Source: Nocardia cyriacigeorgica (GTDB taxonomy: Bacteria; Actinomycetota; Actinomycetes; Mycobacteriales; Mycobacteriaceae). From it: 64,000 nt of DNA. Position numbers and translations under genes: made by a program. The stretch is taken from contig NZ_JAAGVC010000021.1 in NCBI RefSeq assembly GCF_010858045.1, positions 1 to 64,000 on the forward strand, given 5' to 3'. The notes beneath the pieces were generated by a model. It did not search any database, was not told where the DNA came from, and was given only the letters and a program-made list of their open reading frames with translations. Shown piece after piece: positions 53,831-62,910 of the stretch. Within the stretch, counting starts at the first letter, position 1; each line of letters starts with the position of its first letter.

Positions 53831-54154
53831 ATGTCGGGAAACGTGAGGAATGATGCCGCCTCAATGGAGGCGGGTGCCAACCACGTCGACACCGTAAACC
53901 AGGCCCTTCAGGGAGAGCTGAAGACTGTGGAGGGTCTCGTACAAGGCTCGCGGGACAGCTGGGAGGGTGAGGCGCAGGCCGCCTTCGATCAGGTGATGCT
54001 CGACTACAAAGACGCATCGAACCGCCTGCACCAGGCTCTCGAAGAGATCGAAGCCGGCATTCGGTCGAACGGCAAGAACTTCACCGCTGCGGAGGAAGAC
54101 AACAAGTCGCGTGTCGCCAGCGTCGGTTCGAGCCTGAACATCACGAACCCCTGA
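53831..54154 (+). CDS. esxU: WXG100 protein EsxU-like (ESX-4)
   Basis: 107-aa WXG100 protein. ATG 53831 with GGAG upstream is chosen over ATG 53828. WEG is at 44-46 and FTAAE at 84-88 takes the place of YxxxD/E. The place after the Rv3446c-like gene and before esxT matches esxU of mycobacterial ESX-4. It should pair with the next product. Confidence 0.85.
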   Translation: MSGNVRNDAASMEAGANHVDTVNQALQGELKTVEGLVQGSRDSWEGEAQAAFDQVMLDYKDASNRLHQALEEIEAGIRSNGKNFTAAEEDNKSRVASVGSSLNITNP

Positions 54155-54183
54155 TTCGCGGAAGAGACTAGGAGAACCATCTG

Positions 54184-54465
54184 ATGAAGTATTCACACGA
54201 ACAGCTTGTCCAGCTCGCATCTGACATCCGCTCTTCCAGCCAGCGCATCGTGCAGTCGGGCGATGACCTCAAGGGTTACGTCGCGCAGCTGACCTCCGAA
54301 TGGGAAGGCCAGGCGAAGGTCGATTACACGGAACGCCAGAACCGTTGGAATGACGCTCAAGCTGACCTTGCCAACATCCTCGAGACGATCGCGAAGGTCG
54401 TGGAGGACGGTGCGATCGCGATGACCGAAATGGACGCGATGAACGCGCGTTCGTGGGTCTCCTGA
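54184..54465 (+). CDS. esxT: WXG100 protein EsxT-like (ESX-4)
   Basis: 93-aa WXG100 protein with WEG at 40-42 between two helices; the tail is short (MNARSWVS) with no YxxxD/E. GAGAA precedes the ATG. It is the last plus-strand gene of the ESX-4 locus and is followed by a terminator. The partner is the EsxU-like protein 30 bp upstream. Confidence 0.87.
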   Translation: MKYSHEQLVQLASDIRSSSQRIVQSGDDLKGYVAQLTSEWEGQAKVDYTERQNRWNDAQADLANILETIAKVVEDGAIAMTEMDAMNARSWVS

Positions 54466-54484
54466 GCCGATCTGCAGATCGAAC

Positions 54485-54522
54485 ACAGTGCGCCCCAGCG
54501 TCAACACGCTGGGGCGCACTGT
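54485..54522. terminator. Terminator after esxT
   Basis: ACAGTGCGCCCCAGCG / CGCTGGGGCGCACTGT is a perfect 16-bp stem with a 6-base loop, followed by TCTCTTTG. It separates esxT (plus) from the convergent kinase gene (minus). Confidence 0.85.
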
Positions 54523-54604
54523 TCTCTTTGACTGTGGACATCATGCGATCGGCGGGCACGCCGAAATAAGTTGTCGCGCAACCGCCTGCGCTATAGCAGT
54601 GGGT

Positions 54605-56161
54605 TCAGCCGACCGCTTTGGCGATCGCAGGAACCATTCGGTCGATCAGAGTCTGGGTGGACTGGCTCGTCCACACCCGGTATGCCTGGACTGCTTCCGG
54701 TTCGTCGATAACGACGATCGTTGCCGAGGCGTTGAGCAAAGTTGGTGGGAGACCACGCAATCCACCATTGCCGGCCTCACTATCCGATCTGATAGCGATG
54801 ACCACATCGATTGGCTGTGAGACAGAGAATCCGGATTGCAATGTGCGCGGTGATTTCTCGTTACCTATCGGCTGATAGGCATCGCTGTACCGAAAACCTA
54901 TATCGCGCAGAAATTTTGCTTGATCTGAGCCGTCTAGCGTCACTGAAATCGACGAATTCGATATGTTATACGCAGCGACGGTTTTGTTGGAGAATTCGGG
55001 ATGTTCAGTCCGAACGGACGCCAAATCTGTTGAAGCAGAGGAATTGCCGCGGACAACGATCAGGTACGCGCCGACTGCGACCAGCAGGGCGGTGACCATG
55101 CCAACGGCAGCTAGGAGCCTGCCGCGGCGCTTACGGACCGTTGGTTGGAACGCGCGCTGGTCGGTGGTGTCGGTCGGCGACCTCCGCACAGTCGTTTGGT
55201 CGGAGGGCGGTCGGCTCTGATCGACGACTCCGACAGCGGTGGCAGTGTTGTGGAAGTTCTGTGTGTGGTTCGGGGTCGTAGCGAAGTCGCCCGTTTCAGG
55301 TGCTCTGTCGGTGGCACGCCCGAACAGAGCTGCTTCCGCATCCCGTACGAACTCGCGACAGCTGCCATAACGATCATCGGGTGACTTCGCCATGACCTTG
55401 GCGATCACCCTGTCCAGCGCAGGGGGAAGATCCGGTCTCACGGTAGCCAAGCTCGGTGGCGGCTCATGGATATGGCCCATCATCACCACCGCGGGCATCG
55501 TTGACGGGTACGGGTTCTGCCCGGTCAACAGCTTGTAGAACGAGCAGCCAAGGCTGTAGATGTCCGCACGATGGTCGAGTGCCTCACCGACAAGCTGTTC
55601 GGGTGGCGCGTACGCGACCGTCGCCATGAAGTTGCCTGTCCTGGTCAGGTCTTGACCATCCTCGGCAGATTTGGCCACGCCGAAATCGGTTAGAAACACG
55701 CGCTCCTCGTCGCCGTCATCGGTTCTGGACAGCAGGAAGTTCGCCGGCTTGACGTCACGGTGCAGCAGGCCACGCCTGTGCGCGTAGTCGAGGCCCTTAC
55801 CGATCTCGGAGACGATCCGTAGAGCGCGCGGCGGGGTCATCACCTGAGGCCCCTTCCTCGCTTCCTCTGCGGCATCGGTGCCATCCACGTACTGCATCGC
55901 GATCCACAACTGACCGTCTTCCTCGCCGCGGTTGTAAACCGCGACAAGGTTGGCGTGATCGAGAGCGGCCGCTAGGTTCGCTTCGCGCTCGAACCGGGCG
56001 CGGAATTCGGCGTCGGTGGACAGGTCGGGGCTGAGGACCTTAAGCGCGTCCTGCCTTGGCAGACTGGGGTTTTGGGCCAAGTAGACCGTGCCCATACCCC
56101 CGCTACCGAGGACGTGAAGGATGCGGTATCCACCGATGATCGCGCCGGGCCGCAATCGCAT
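54605..56161 (-). CDS. Membrane Ser/Thr protein kinase with novel extracellular domain (kinase 1)
   Basis: 518-aa receptor-type kinase. The kinase domain is complete: GSGGMG P-loop, Lys41, His134-Arg135-Asp136 (HRD), DFG at 159-161 and the APPE motif. A Pro/Thr-rich linker precedes one membrane helix (about 349-369). The outside about 140 residues are not a PASTA domain; SDQAKFL..IGF, IAIRSD and WTSQ recur in kinase 2 (59933). AGGAGA precedes ATG. It is the last gene of the minus-strand array. Substrates are unknown; ESX-4 or the lipoproteins are possible. Codon use is atypical compared with the window. Confidence 0.9.
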   Translation of the reverse strand: MRLRPGAIIGGYRILHVLGSGGMGTVYLAQNPSLPRQDALKVLSPDLSTDAEFRARFEREANLAAALDHANLVAVYNRGEEDGQLWIAMQYVDGTDAAEEARKGPQVMTPPRALRIVSEIGKGLDYAHRRGLLHRDVKPANFLLSRTDDGDEERVFLTDFGVAKSAEDGQDLTRTGNFMATVAYAPPEQLVGEALDHRADIYSLGCSFYKLLTGQNPYPSTMPAVVMMGHIHEPPPSLATVRPDLPPALDRVIAKVMAKSPDDRYGSCREFVRDAEAALFGRATDRAPETGDFATTPNHTQNFHNTATAVGVVDQSRPPSDQTTVRRSPTDTTDQRAFQPTVRKRRGRLLAAVGMVTALLVAVGAYLIVVRGNSSASTDLASVRTEHPEFSNKTVAAYNISNSSISVTLDGSDQAKFLRDIGFRYSDAYQPIGNEKSPRTLQSGFSVSQPIDVVIAIRSDSEAGNGGLRGLPPTLLNASATIVVIDEPEAVQAYRVWTSQSTQTLIDRMVPAIAKAVG

Positions 56162-56198
56162 CTGACACTTCTCCTGTCGATCATTCGCCGAGACGGCA

Positions 56199-57422
56199 CT
56201 AGTCCTGGTTCGCGAGTAGCAGGTATTGGGCAGCGGCTTTTTGGTGCAAAGCCTGGATCTGGTCGGCCTCCACGATGGCCACGTGACGGCCGATGGTGAA
56301 GTAACAGGTCGGTGCCATCAAGGAGTAGGTGACGAACGGGTCGTCTTCATTCTTCTCGAAGCACTTGGCATCCGGCATCCCGGGAGGGCTCGATGTTGGT
56401 TTGTACTGCCAATCGACCTGCGAGAGTTGGGCTGCGAGCAACCTGGCCGCGGCGTCGTCGTCCTTCGCGCGAAAGACCCACGAATCGCCCCGGGAAATCA
56501 GGTCGACGCCTGCGTCATCGAAGGCCTGCTGGTCGAGGTCGAATCGTTCGCTCAGATGGATGCCGGCTTCGACCGGATAGACGCCGACGACATCGTCCTC
56601 GGCCAGCCCTTCGTCGGCGGCTTCGTCGACCGGCAGGGTCCGGGCGAACAGACCGTCGATATCGGCAGGTAATGCAGGTATCTCGTCGACGGCTGTCGGC
56701 TGATACCCGTTCAGTAGCTCGATCTGCTTGTCGAGAACCTTTTTCGCCATGTCGACGGCTGGCCTCGGGTCTTTCGCAGGATTCAGCCCTGACGTGCTGT
56801 GTACGTAGATGAGGTAGGCATCGCGGATGTGCCATGTGCTCACCGAACCGTAGGGGCTGGCAAAGCTGCGAGCAGCTGAGTATGAAGGGATGTCGAGCGG
56901 CTTGTACTCAGGGTACTTTTTCAGGAACGCGTCGGGAAGGACACTCTGGGCGTGCTTGGCCTGGTCCGGGGTCTGGAAGCGCAGAACTCGGAGGCTGACA
57001 TTTTCGCCCAGGCCACTTTCCTGCCTGCGTTGAGCACCGGTTCCCCACCCCACTACCAGGCCGGGAACTACCGCATTGAAGTTCTCGACCACGCTCACGT
57101 CCTCGCGATGAGTCGGCGGCTGCAACGGTGTGTATCGACGCCCCTGGATGTTCTGGCTGTAAACAAGGCGGTTGTCAATGTCCATGATGAGCGGGACGTG
57201 TTCCGCCAGCCTCGCTGCTTCGCGGTTCATCCCCGATGAGGGGGTGGCCAGCTCGTCTCCGGTCCGAGGCGTTGTCGGGTAGTTTCCGGGGACGAGTTGT
57301 GCTGTATCGACACCGCCCGCCCCGGCGTCGTTTGCGTCGGATTCGCCGCATCCGCTGATGAGCGTGGTTGAAATGCCGAGCGCTAGAATGGCAACGCAAA
57401 GTCGCGAATTCACAATACGCAT
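56199..57422 (-). CDS. Paralogous lipoprotein 1 (DUF7373-like)
   Basis: 407-aa lipoprotein with a lipobox at ISGC (Cys25) after a signal peptide. The body has the array's pattern: GNYPTTPR after the lipid Cys, HVPLIMDIDNRLVY, a repeated A-rich domain and a C-terminal part with a Cys pair (PDAKC ... TCYFTIGRHVA) and HQKAAAQYLLL. ATG 57422 is nearly adjacent to GAGGA; GTG 57413 would be better spaced. It is 37 bp upstream of kinase 1 and 7 bp after lipoprotein 2. Function is unknown; an outer-surface sensing or substrate role is inference. The DUF7373 name is recalled, not searched. Confidence 0.8.
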   Translation of the reverse strand: MRIVNSRLCVAILALGISTTLISGCGESDANDAGAGGVDTAQLVPGNYPTTPRTGDELATPSSGMNREAARLAEHVPLIMDIDNRLVYSQNIQGRRYTPLQPPTHREDVSVVENFNAVVPGLVVGWGTGAQRRQESGLGENVSLRVLRFQTPDQAKHAQSVLPDAFLKKYPEYKPLDIPSYSAARSFASPYGSVSTWHIRDAYLIYVHSTSGLNPAKDPRPAVDMAKKVLDKQIELLNGYQPTAVDEIPALPADIDGLFARTLPVDEAADEGLAEDDVVGVYPVEAGIHLSERFDLDQQAFDDAGVDLISRGDSWVFRAKDDDAAARLLAAQLSQVDWQYKPTSSPPGMPDAKCFEKNEDDPFVTYSLMAPTCYFTIGRHVAIVEADQIQALHQKAAAQYLLLANQD

Positions 57423-57429
57423 TCCTCGA

Positions 57430-58665
57430 TCACTGGACCTTCGAAAGGATGGCGTATTGGGCAGCAGTGCGCTGATATAGCAGCGGATCGATTCGTCCGC
57501 CGCTCATTCCCCAAGAAATGAGCCTGGCGACATACCGGCCGTGAACGATGATGCATTCAGTTTTCGTATCGAATACCGGATCATACTGGTCACGGCTGAC
57601 GCAGCGCGCGTCGGCAATCCCGGGTGGACTCGGAACCTCCTGATCCAGGTCGCCGAGTTCGGCGAGCGCTGACTGGAGGTGAAAAGCCGACTCGAGGTCC
57701 CGGGTCCTGTATAGGGTGCCCTCGATATGGGCGACCAGGTCAACACCTGCTTCCGTCAACACATGCTCCATTCGGGCAGCGTCGACGTTCAGATGCCGCG
57801 CGCCTGCCGCATCGAAGATTCCGCCCTTGAAGGCATCGTTCTGGGCGGATAGATCTGTCGCATAGGTCTTCGGCGACTTGACCGCCAGTCGAAGGATCCC
57901 GTCGGGATTGGTGGGAAGGTCCAGAATGTCGTTCGGCGGAGTGGGTTGCAGTGCTTCGACCTTGGGCACCTGCTGATCGAGCAAGCCGGCCAGGGTCTGA
58001 CCAATCGAGTGGGGATCAGCCTTGGGCCACGTCAGGGAGCTCACGATCACGTAGTGACCGGAACTCTTGAACAGATAGCCCTTCGTATCTCGCGTGGACG
58101 CCTTGACGTCGTTGTGTCCGGGAACGGTCAATGGTTTGCGATCGGGGGCGGTTTCAGCCAGCACCCGGTCGAAGTCATTCGCTGCTGTCTGTGCGGCAGA
58201 TTCCGACGGAAATCGAAGAACAGCGACCGACATGGCTTTGTGAGCGCGCAGACTCCCGTTGGAACGTCGCGTGGATACGCCGGCGAACATATGGTGTTGA
58301 TTCGCTACTGGCTCGAATGCTTTTGGCAAGATCTCATCATCGAACGATCGCCCGGTTTCGAGGAGGCGCGTGCTCTCCAGCAGAGACATGTCTTTATCGA
58401 CGTCGTACGGAGACACCAGGTAGCTGAGCATCCGACGTGATTCGATACGGTACACATCAGTGTCCATCCTTGACGTCGCATAGACGTAATCGTGCGGCTC
58501 CTTCGGAAACTCGCCGTAATCCAGCTTGTCGAGGTCGACTACGGCCATGCCTGGAAGGGCCTTTCCCTCGATGGAGCCGCCGCAACCTGCCGAAGCCGAG
58601 GCCAGGGCAATAATCGTGGCGGAGGCCAGGAGTGCACGCCTTGTTGCGTTCATCGTGTTACTCAT
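57430..58665 (-). CDS. Paralogous lipoprotein 2 (DUF7373-like)
   Basis: 411-aa lipoprotein. ATG 58665 with AAGGGA upstream precedes a signal peptide and lipobox (ASAGC, Cys28). It keeps the array pattern LDYGEFPKEP, a domain with ESAAQTAANDF, and the C-terminal Cys pair (DARC ... ECIIVHGRYVA) and QRTAAQYAIL. It lies between lipoproteins 1 and 3 with gaps of 7 and 8 bp, so these are one transcription unit. Codon use is atypical. Confidence 0.8.
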   Translation of the reverse strand: MSNTMNATRRALLASATIIALASASAGCGGSIEGKALPGMAVVDLDKLDYGEFPKEPHDYVYATSRMDTDVYRIESRRMLSYLVSPYDVDKDMSLLESTRLLETGRSFDDEILPKAFEPVANQHHMFAGVSTRRSNGSLRAHKAMSVAVLRFPSESAAQTAANDFDRVLAETAPDRKPLTVPGHNDVKASTRDTKGYLFKSSGHYVIVSSLTWPKADPHSIGQTLAGLLDQQVPKVEALQPTPPNDILDLPTNPDGILRLAVKSPKTYATDLSAQNDAFKGGIFDAAGARHLNVDAARMEHVLTEAGVDLVAHIEGTLYRTRDLESAFHLQSALAELGDLDQEVPSPPGIADARCVSRDQYDPVFDTKTECIIVHGRYVARLISWGMSGGRIDPLLYQRTAAQYAILSKVQ

Positions 58666-58673
58666 GCTGTCCC

Positions 58674-59897
58674 TTACTCGCTGATGAGCAAGGCGTATTG
58701 TGCCGCGGCCTTTTGATGCAGGTCTTGAATCTGCGGAGACGACACCTGAGCGACATACGGGCCGGCCTGAATCACGCACTCGCTTTCACGGGGTTCTCCA
58801 GAATCGTGAAGGTAGGTGAAGCACTCGATGCTGGTGTCGACACCCTTCGGTGGGGACGCGATTCGTCCCTTTCCTGGTTCTGTGGTGGAGGGTTTCCACT
58901 CGTTCCAGAGCTCCTTCGCCTGCTCGACACTGCCTGCGCGAAAAACGAGGCTGTCTCCGACTCCGATAGCTTGAATGTCTGCTTTGTTCACGAAGTCGAG
59001 AGAGTGCAGGGTCAGTGAGTGGAATGCGCCTCTGCTCCGGTATGCGCCGCTCGGTGTGACCAACGTCGAAAATGTATCGCTACCCCGGGGGAGGGTTCGA
59101 CCCAGAACGCCGTCCGGGTCGATGGGGACGGACCCCTGCTTGTCCGCCGGTGTCGGATCGAACTGATCGAGCAGGGGAATCTGGGCGTCGAGAGCCTGTT
59201 CGACGTGTGCAACAAGTGGCCCCAAATTCGGCGGGATGGTGTCGTCCACGTACTTGAGGAAGATGACGTACCTGCCGTGCGTTGTCCAACTGCCGATCGA
59301 TGATACGTCTGGACGCCAGTGGGCCTTGGTCTCAGGGTATTTCGGTATTGCGACCGGCTGGTTCTGGGCGTTGTAGGTGAAGTCGTCGTGCTCGAGTGCA
59401 GGACCGACCTGTGCCGCCGCCTCAGAATTGGAGAACATCATGACCGCCACGTGCAATGTTCGGCGCGGTTCATCAACGGCACCTGCGGTTGTCCATGAGT
59501 TCATCCAGCCGGCGACAAGGTTATCGGTGAGATCATCGAATGTGTCATTGATGACCAGGTCGGAAAGTGCCTTGCTGTTCGCTACTACGTTGCTTTTCAT
59601 CCCGCGCGTCGGGTCGTGTTGGACGTAAGCATCGTCGATCTCGAAGGGCAACAGGACGAAATCCGCGAGGCGTTGCGACTCGCGGATGAGGGCTTGTTTG
59701 TCGTTCCTGGCATTCCCGAGCTCGACAGGCTTCGCCTGATAGTTGCCGACGTCGAGATTGGAAAGGTCGGGCTTCGCGGTGGCTGCCCTGCCCTCGACTT
59801 CGCTTCCCCCGCAGGCTCCGAGCGTTACCGCCAGTGCTCCTGACATTGCCACGGCGCCGACCGTTTTGATAAGTGTGGATCGCGCAGCATGGATCAT
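58674..59897 (-). CDS. Paralogous lipoprotein 3 (DUF7373-like)
   Basis: 407-aa lipoprotein starting after GGGGGAGGA. Signal peptide and lipobox (LGAC, Cys29) are followed by LDVGNYQAKP and FVLLPFEIDDAYV, a middle domain with EAAAQVGPAL, the C-terminal Cys pair (SIEC ... ECVIQAGPYVA) and HQKAAAQYALL. It lies 35 bp downstream of kinase 2. By sequence it is the same family as lipoproteins 1, 2, 4 and 5. Confidence 0.8.
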   Translation of the reverse strand: MIHAARSTLIKTVGAVAMSGALAVTLGACGGSEVEGRAATAKPDLSNLDVGNYQAKPVELGNARNDKQALIRESQRLADFVLLPFEIDDAYVQHDPTRGMKSNVVANSKALSDLVINDTFDDLTDNLVAGWMNSWTTAGAVDEPRRTLHVAVMMFSNSEAAAQVGPALEHDDFTYNAQNQPVAIPKYPETKAHWRPDVSSIGSWTTHGRYVIFLKYVDDTIPPNLGPLVAHVEQALDAQIPLLDQFDPTPADKQGSVPIDPDGVLGRTLPRGSDTFSTLVTPSGAYRSRGAFHSLTLHSLDFVNKADIQAIGVGDSLVFRAGSVEQAKELWNEWKPSTTEPGKGRIASPPKGVDTSIECFTYLHDSGEPRESECVIQAGPYVAQVSSPQIQDLHQKAAAQYALLISE

Positions 59898-59932
59898 GTC
59901 CTCCCCCTTGTGATCGTAGGTCCGGACGGATA

Positions 59933-61576
59933 CTACTTCACCTGTGCTCGCAGGATCGGAACGAGCTTCTGCAGTAGCAGCGGCTGGCTGGAGGAGGTCC
60001 AGTTCCGAAAGGCGTTGACGGTGGCGGGATCGTCGACGACGATCACCGTCGCGGTGACGTCGTTGATGTACGGGTCGAGGCCGGAAAGGCCGCCGCCGCC
60101 CGCGCCTTCGTCGCTGCGGATGGCGATGAGGTAACCGGAGTTGATCTTGGAGAATGTGGTGTAGCGGGTGTCCTTGGTCACCGGGCGAGGGGTTGGCTCG
60201 TCGCCGGCTTTGGTGAAGGCGGCGTTGTAGGCGAATCCGAGACCCTGAAGGAAATTCGCCTGGTCGCTCGGCGTCAGGTACATGGCGAGCTGGTTGTCGT
60301 AGGCCTTTCCGCCGCTGACGTCGACGACCGTGACGGACTTGCCCTCGAATGCCGGATTGTTCTGCCGCGCCTCTTCGATGGAGCCGGGTGCGGCGGCGGT
60401 AGTCGACGTCTCGCTCGGCCCCGCGGGGGTGTCTCCGCCGCTCAACGCCCAGATCCCGATGCCGGCGGCCAATGCCACAACGACGACAGCGGCCGCGGCG
60501 GTCAGTAGACGGGCGCGGTTTCGCCGAGGTTGTGTGCTGGTCAGAGACGGCATGGACTGCGTGGGCACGTGCGCCCGCGGGTCGGTGGGTGGGCGGGTCT
60601 GCTCCGCGGTGTTGTTGACGGCGTAGCGGGGCCAGCTGGGTTCCTGGGCGTGGGGGCCCGAGGTGTAGCCGAGGGTGCCGGTGGGGTGCTGGTGGGCGCC
60701 GGAGGTGTAGCTGGGGCCGGGGGCGTGCGGGATAGAGCCGGAGAGGACTCGAGCTGCGGCGTCGGTGAATTCGCGGCAGGTGTTGAAGCGTTCGGCCGGG
60801 TTCTTGGCCAGGGCGCGGGCGAAGACCTGGTCGATGGCGGGTGGCAGGTTGCGGTTGACCGCGGTGGCCCGTGGGGGTGGTTCGTGCAGGTGGCCCATCA
60901 TGACCATGGCGGGCTGGGTTGCCGGGTAGGGGTTCTGGCCGGTGAGCAGTTTGTAGAAGGCGCAGGCCAGGCTGTAGATGTCGGCGCGGTGGTCGAGCCG
61001 GCCGCCGGCGAGTTGCTCGGGGGGCGCGTAGGCGATGGTGGCGACGAAACTGCCGGTCTGGGTGAGGTCGGTGGTGTCTTCGGAGGATTTGGCGACGCCG
61101 AAGTCGGTGAGCAGGACGCGTTCTTCCTCGTCCTGCTCGGCCGAGAGCAGGAAGTTCGCCGGTTTGACGTCGCGGTGGAGCAGCCCGCGACGATGCGCGT
61201 AGTCCAGCCCTTTACCGACCTCGGTGACGATGCGCAGCGCGCGCTGCGGGGTCATGGCGCGCGGATCGCGCTCGAGTTCGGCGGCGGCGTCGGTGCCGTC
61301 GACGTACTGCATGGCGATCCACAGCTGGCCGTTTTCCTCGCCGCGGTTGTAGACCGACACGATGTTCGGGTGATCCAGTCCGGCGGCAAGGTTCGCTTCA
61401 CGTTCGAACCGGCCCCGGAATTCGTTGTCGGCACTGAGGTGCCCACTGAGCACCTTGAGCGCGTCCATCCGGGGCAAGCTGGGGTGTTTGGCCAGGTAGA
61501 CGGTGCCCATCCCACCCGCGCCGAGTACGCGCTGGATGCGATATCCGCCCACGATGGTGCCGGGGCTCATCGCCAT
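59933..61576 (-). CDS. Membrane Ser/Thr protein kinase with novel extracellular domain (kinase 2)
   Basis: 547-aa receptor-type kinase, clear paralogue of kinase 1. GAGGMG P-loop, Lys41, HRD at 134-136 and TDFG are intact. A Thr/Pro linker and one membrane helix (about 358-380) lead to an outer domain that aligns with kinase 1 throughout (SDQANFLQGLGF, IAIRSDEG, VVDDP, WTSSSQ). AGGAGA precedes ATG. It sits between lipoproteins 4 and 3. Codon use here is normal for the window, unlike kinase 1. Confidence 0.9.
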   Translation of the reverse strand: MAMSPGTIVGGYRIQRVLGAGGMGTVYLAKHPSLPRMDALKVLSGHLSADNEFRGRFEREANLAAGLDHPNIVSVYNRGEENGQLWIAMQYVDGTDAAAELERDPRAMTPQRALRIVTEVGKGLDYAHRRGLLHRDVKPANFLLSAEQDEEERVLLTDFGVAKSSEDTTDLTQTGSFVATIAYAPPEQLAGGRLDHRADIYSLACAFYKLLTGQNPYPATQPAMVMMGHLHEPPPRATAVNRNLPPAIDQVFARALAKNPAERFNTCREFTDAAARVLSGSIPHAPGPSYTSGAHQHPTGTLGYTSGPHAQEPSWPRYAVNNTAEQTRPPTDPRAHVPTQSMPSLTSTQPRRNRARLLTAAAAVVVVALAAGIGIWALSGGDTPAGPSETSTTAAAPGSIEEARQNNPAFEGKSVTVVDVSGGKAYDNQLAMYLTPSDQANFLQGLGFAYNAAFTKAGDEPTPRPVTKDTRYTTFSKINSGYLIAIRSDEGAGGGGLSGLDPYINDVTATVIVVDDPATVNAFRNWTSSSQPLLLQKLVPILRAQVK

Positions 61577-61684
61577 CTCGCGGTCTCCTGTCTTGGCTGG
61601 TTCGGCATCGGGGTGCCGGCTGGGGCGGACGTTCTTCGGAGCATAGTGGGCGGCAATGGAGCCGGGCCGTCGTCGGTGGTGGCG

Positions 61685-62881
61685 CTACTGGTACTGGCTG
61701 TTGGCGAGCAGGGCGTACTGCGCGGCCGCCCGCTGCCGGACATCGATCGGCTGGCCGCTCTGCACCTGGGCGACATAGCGGTCGTAATGGACGATGCAGA
61801 CGTACTTCTGATCGGAGTCGTTGGGGTTGGCGTCTTCCCGGCAGCGGGCGTCCGGAACGTCTTTCGGTGCATCGATATCCGTCCACCGGCTCGCCGTGAG
61901 CCGGGAACCGGCGAACTTCGCCGCGGCATCGGCGTCCTTGGTGCGCCATAGGTAGGTGTCGTCGGCGAGGGCGATGCTGTCGACACCGCTGTCCTGCATC
62001 GCCTTCTGCACGTCGGTCGGCTCGCCGACCCAGTGCAGCACGCCCCGTGGTTTGAAGGTGCCGACAGTGCCTGCGGCGGGTGCGAAGAAGAATTCCTCGG
62101 AGGTCAGGATGCGCCGGAGCATTCCGTCGGGATCGAACGGCAGCTCCAGCACCTCACGCTTGGACAGGGCAGGCAGTTCCTTCAGCAGCGGGACCTGGAT
62201 GTCATAGGTCTTCTCGGCCAGACTCGTCAGCGAGTCCAGGTCGGGGCTCGGCCAGGTGACCAGCAGTGTGAGCACGTAGCTGCCGACGGCCATGGTGGTG
62301 CCGAGCGAGGGAATGCCCGGCCGCCAATGGGAGTGGGCGTCGGGGTATTTCTTCAGCGCGACCGCCTTGTTCTGGTCGGGCGCCACCGCGAAATCGGTTT
62401 GGTCGAGGTCGCGCGCCGCGGCCTTGGCCGCCGCCGCGTCCGGGAATTGCAGCACACCGATGGTGACCGCCGTTTCGCCGATTGATTTCTCCCGCTTGGC
62501 GCGGTCGGCGGAGGTGATGCCGAGGCCGAACATGAACTTGTGCCGTTCCAGCACCGGACCGTTGACGTCGGCGAGTAGCTCGGTGGCCGCTCGGGCGTCC
62601 TCGAAGCCCTTCGCCCCGCGGTTGTACTTCAGCTTCGGGTCCACATCGATCCCGTTGATGACGCTGTCGGACAGCCGCATGATTGCCAGCTCGGTGCCGC
62701 CGACCAGGCTGTTCAGGTATTCCCACCGCATATCGAGTGGGGTGACCGGGTAGCTGCCGATATCGAGTCCCCGGACATCCGGTTCCCCGGGAACCGCGGT
62801 GCCCGATACGGCCGAGCAGCCGGTCAACACGGTGGTCGCGGCGATGGCCACCGCGGCACACCGGAGGGTCGATGTCCTCAT
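61685..62881 (-). CDS. Paralogous lipoprotein 4 (DUF7373-like)
   Basis: About 398-aa lipoprotein. ATG 62881 begins a signal peptide with lipobox LTGC (Cys22); ATG 62899 is an alternative. LDIGSYPVTP follows the Cys, then a domain with AAAAKAAARDL and the C-terminal Cys pair (DARC ... VCIVHYDRYVA) and RAAAQYALLANSQ. It is 108 bp upstream of kinase 2 and 29 bp after lipoprotein 5. Function is unknown. Confidence 0.8.
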   Translation of the reverse strand: MRTSTLRCAAVAIAATTVLTGCSAVSGTAVPGEPDVRGLDIGSYPVTPLDMRWEYLNSLVGGTELAIMRLSDSVINGIDVDPKLKYNRGAKGFEDARAATELLADVNGPVLERHKFMFGLGITSADRAKREKSIGETAVTIGVLQFPDAAAAKAAARDLDQTDFAVAPDQNKAVALKKYPDAHSHWRPGIPSLGTTMAVGSYVLTLLVTWPSPDLDSLTSLAEKTYDIQVPLLKELPALSKREVLELPFDPDGMLRRILTSEEFFFAPAAGTVGTFKPRGVLHWVGEPTDVQKAMQDSGVDSIALADDTYLWRTKDADAAAKFAGSRLTASRWTDIDAPKDVPDARCREDANPNDSDQKYVCIVHYDRYVAQVQSGQPIDVRQRAAAQYALLANSQYQ

Positions 62882-62910
62882 GATGCTTCGAATTCGCATG
62901 TGCCGCAGTC

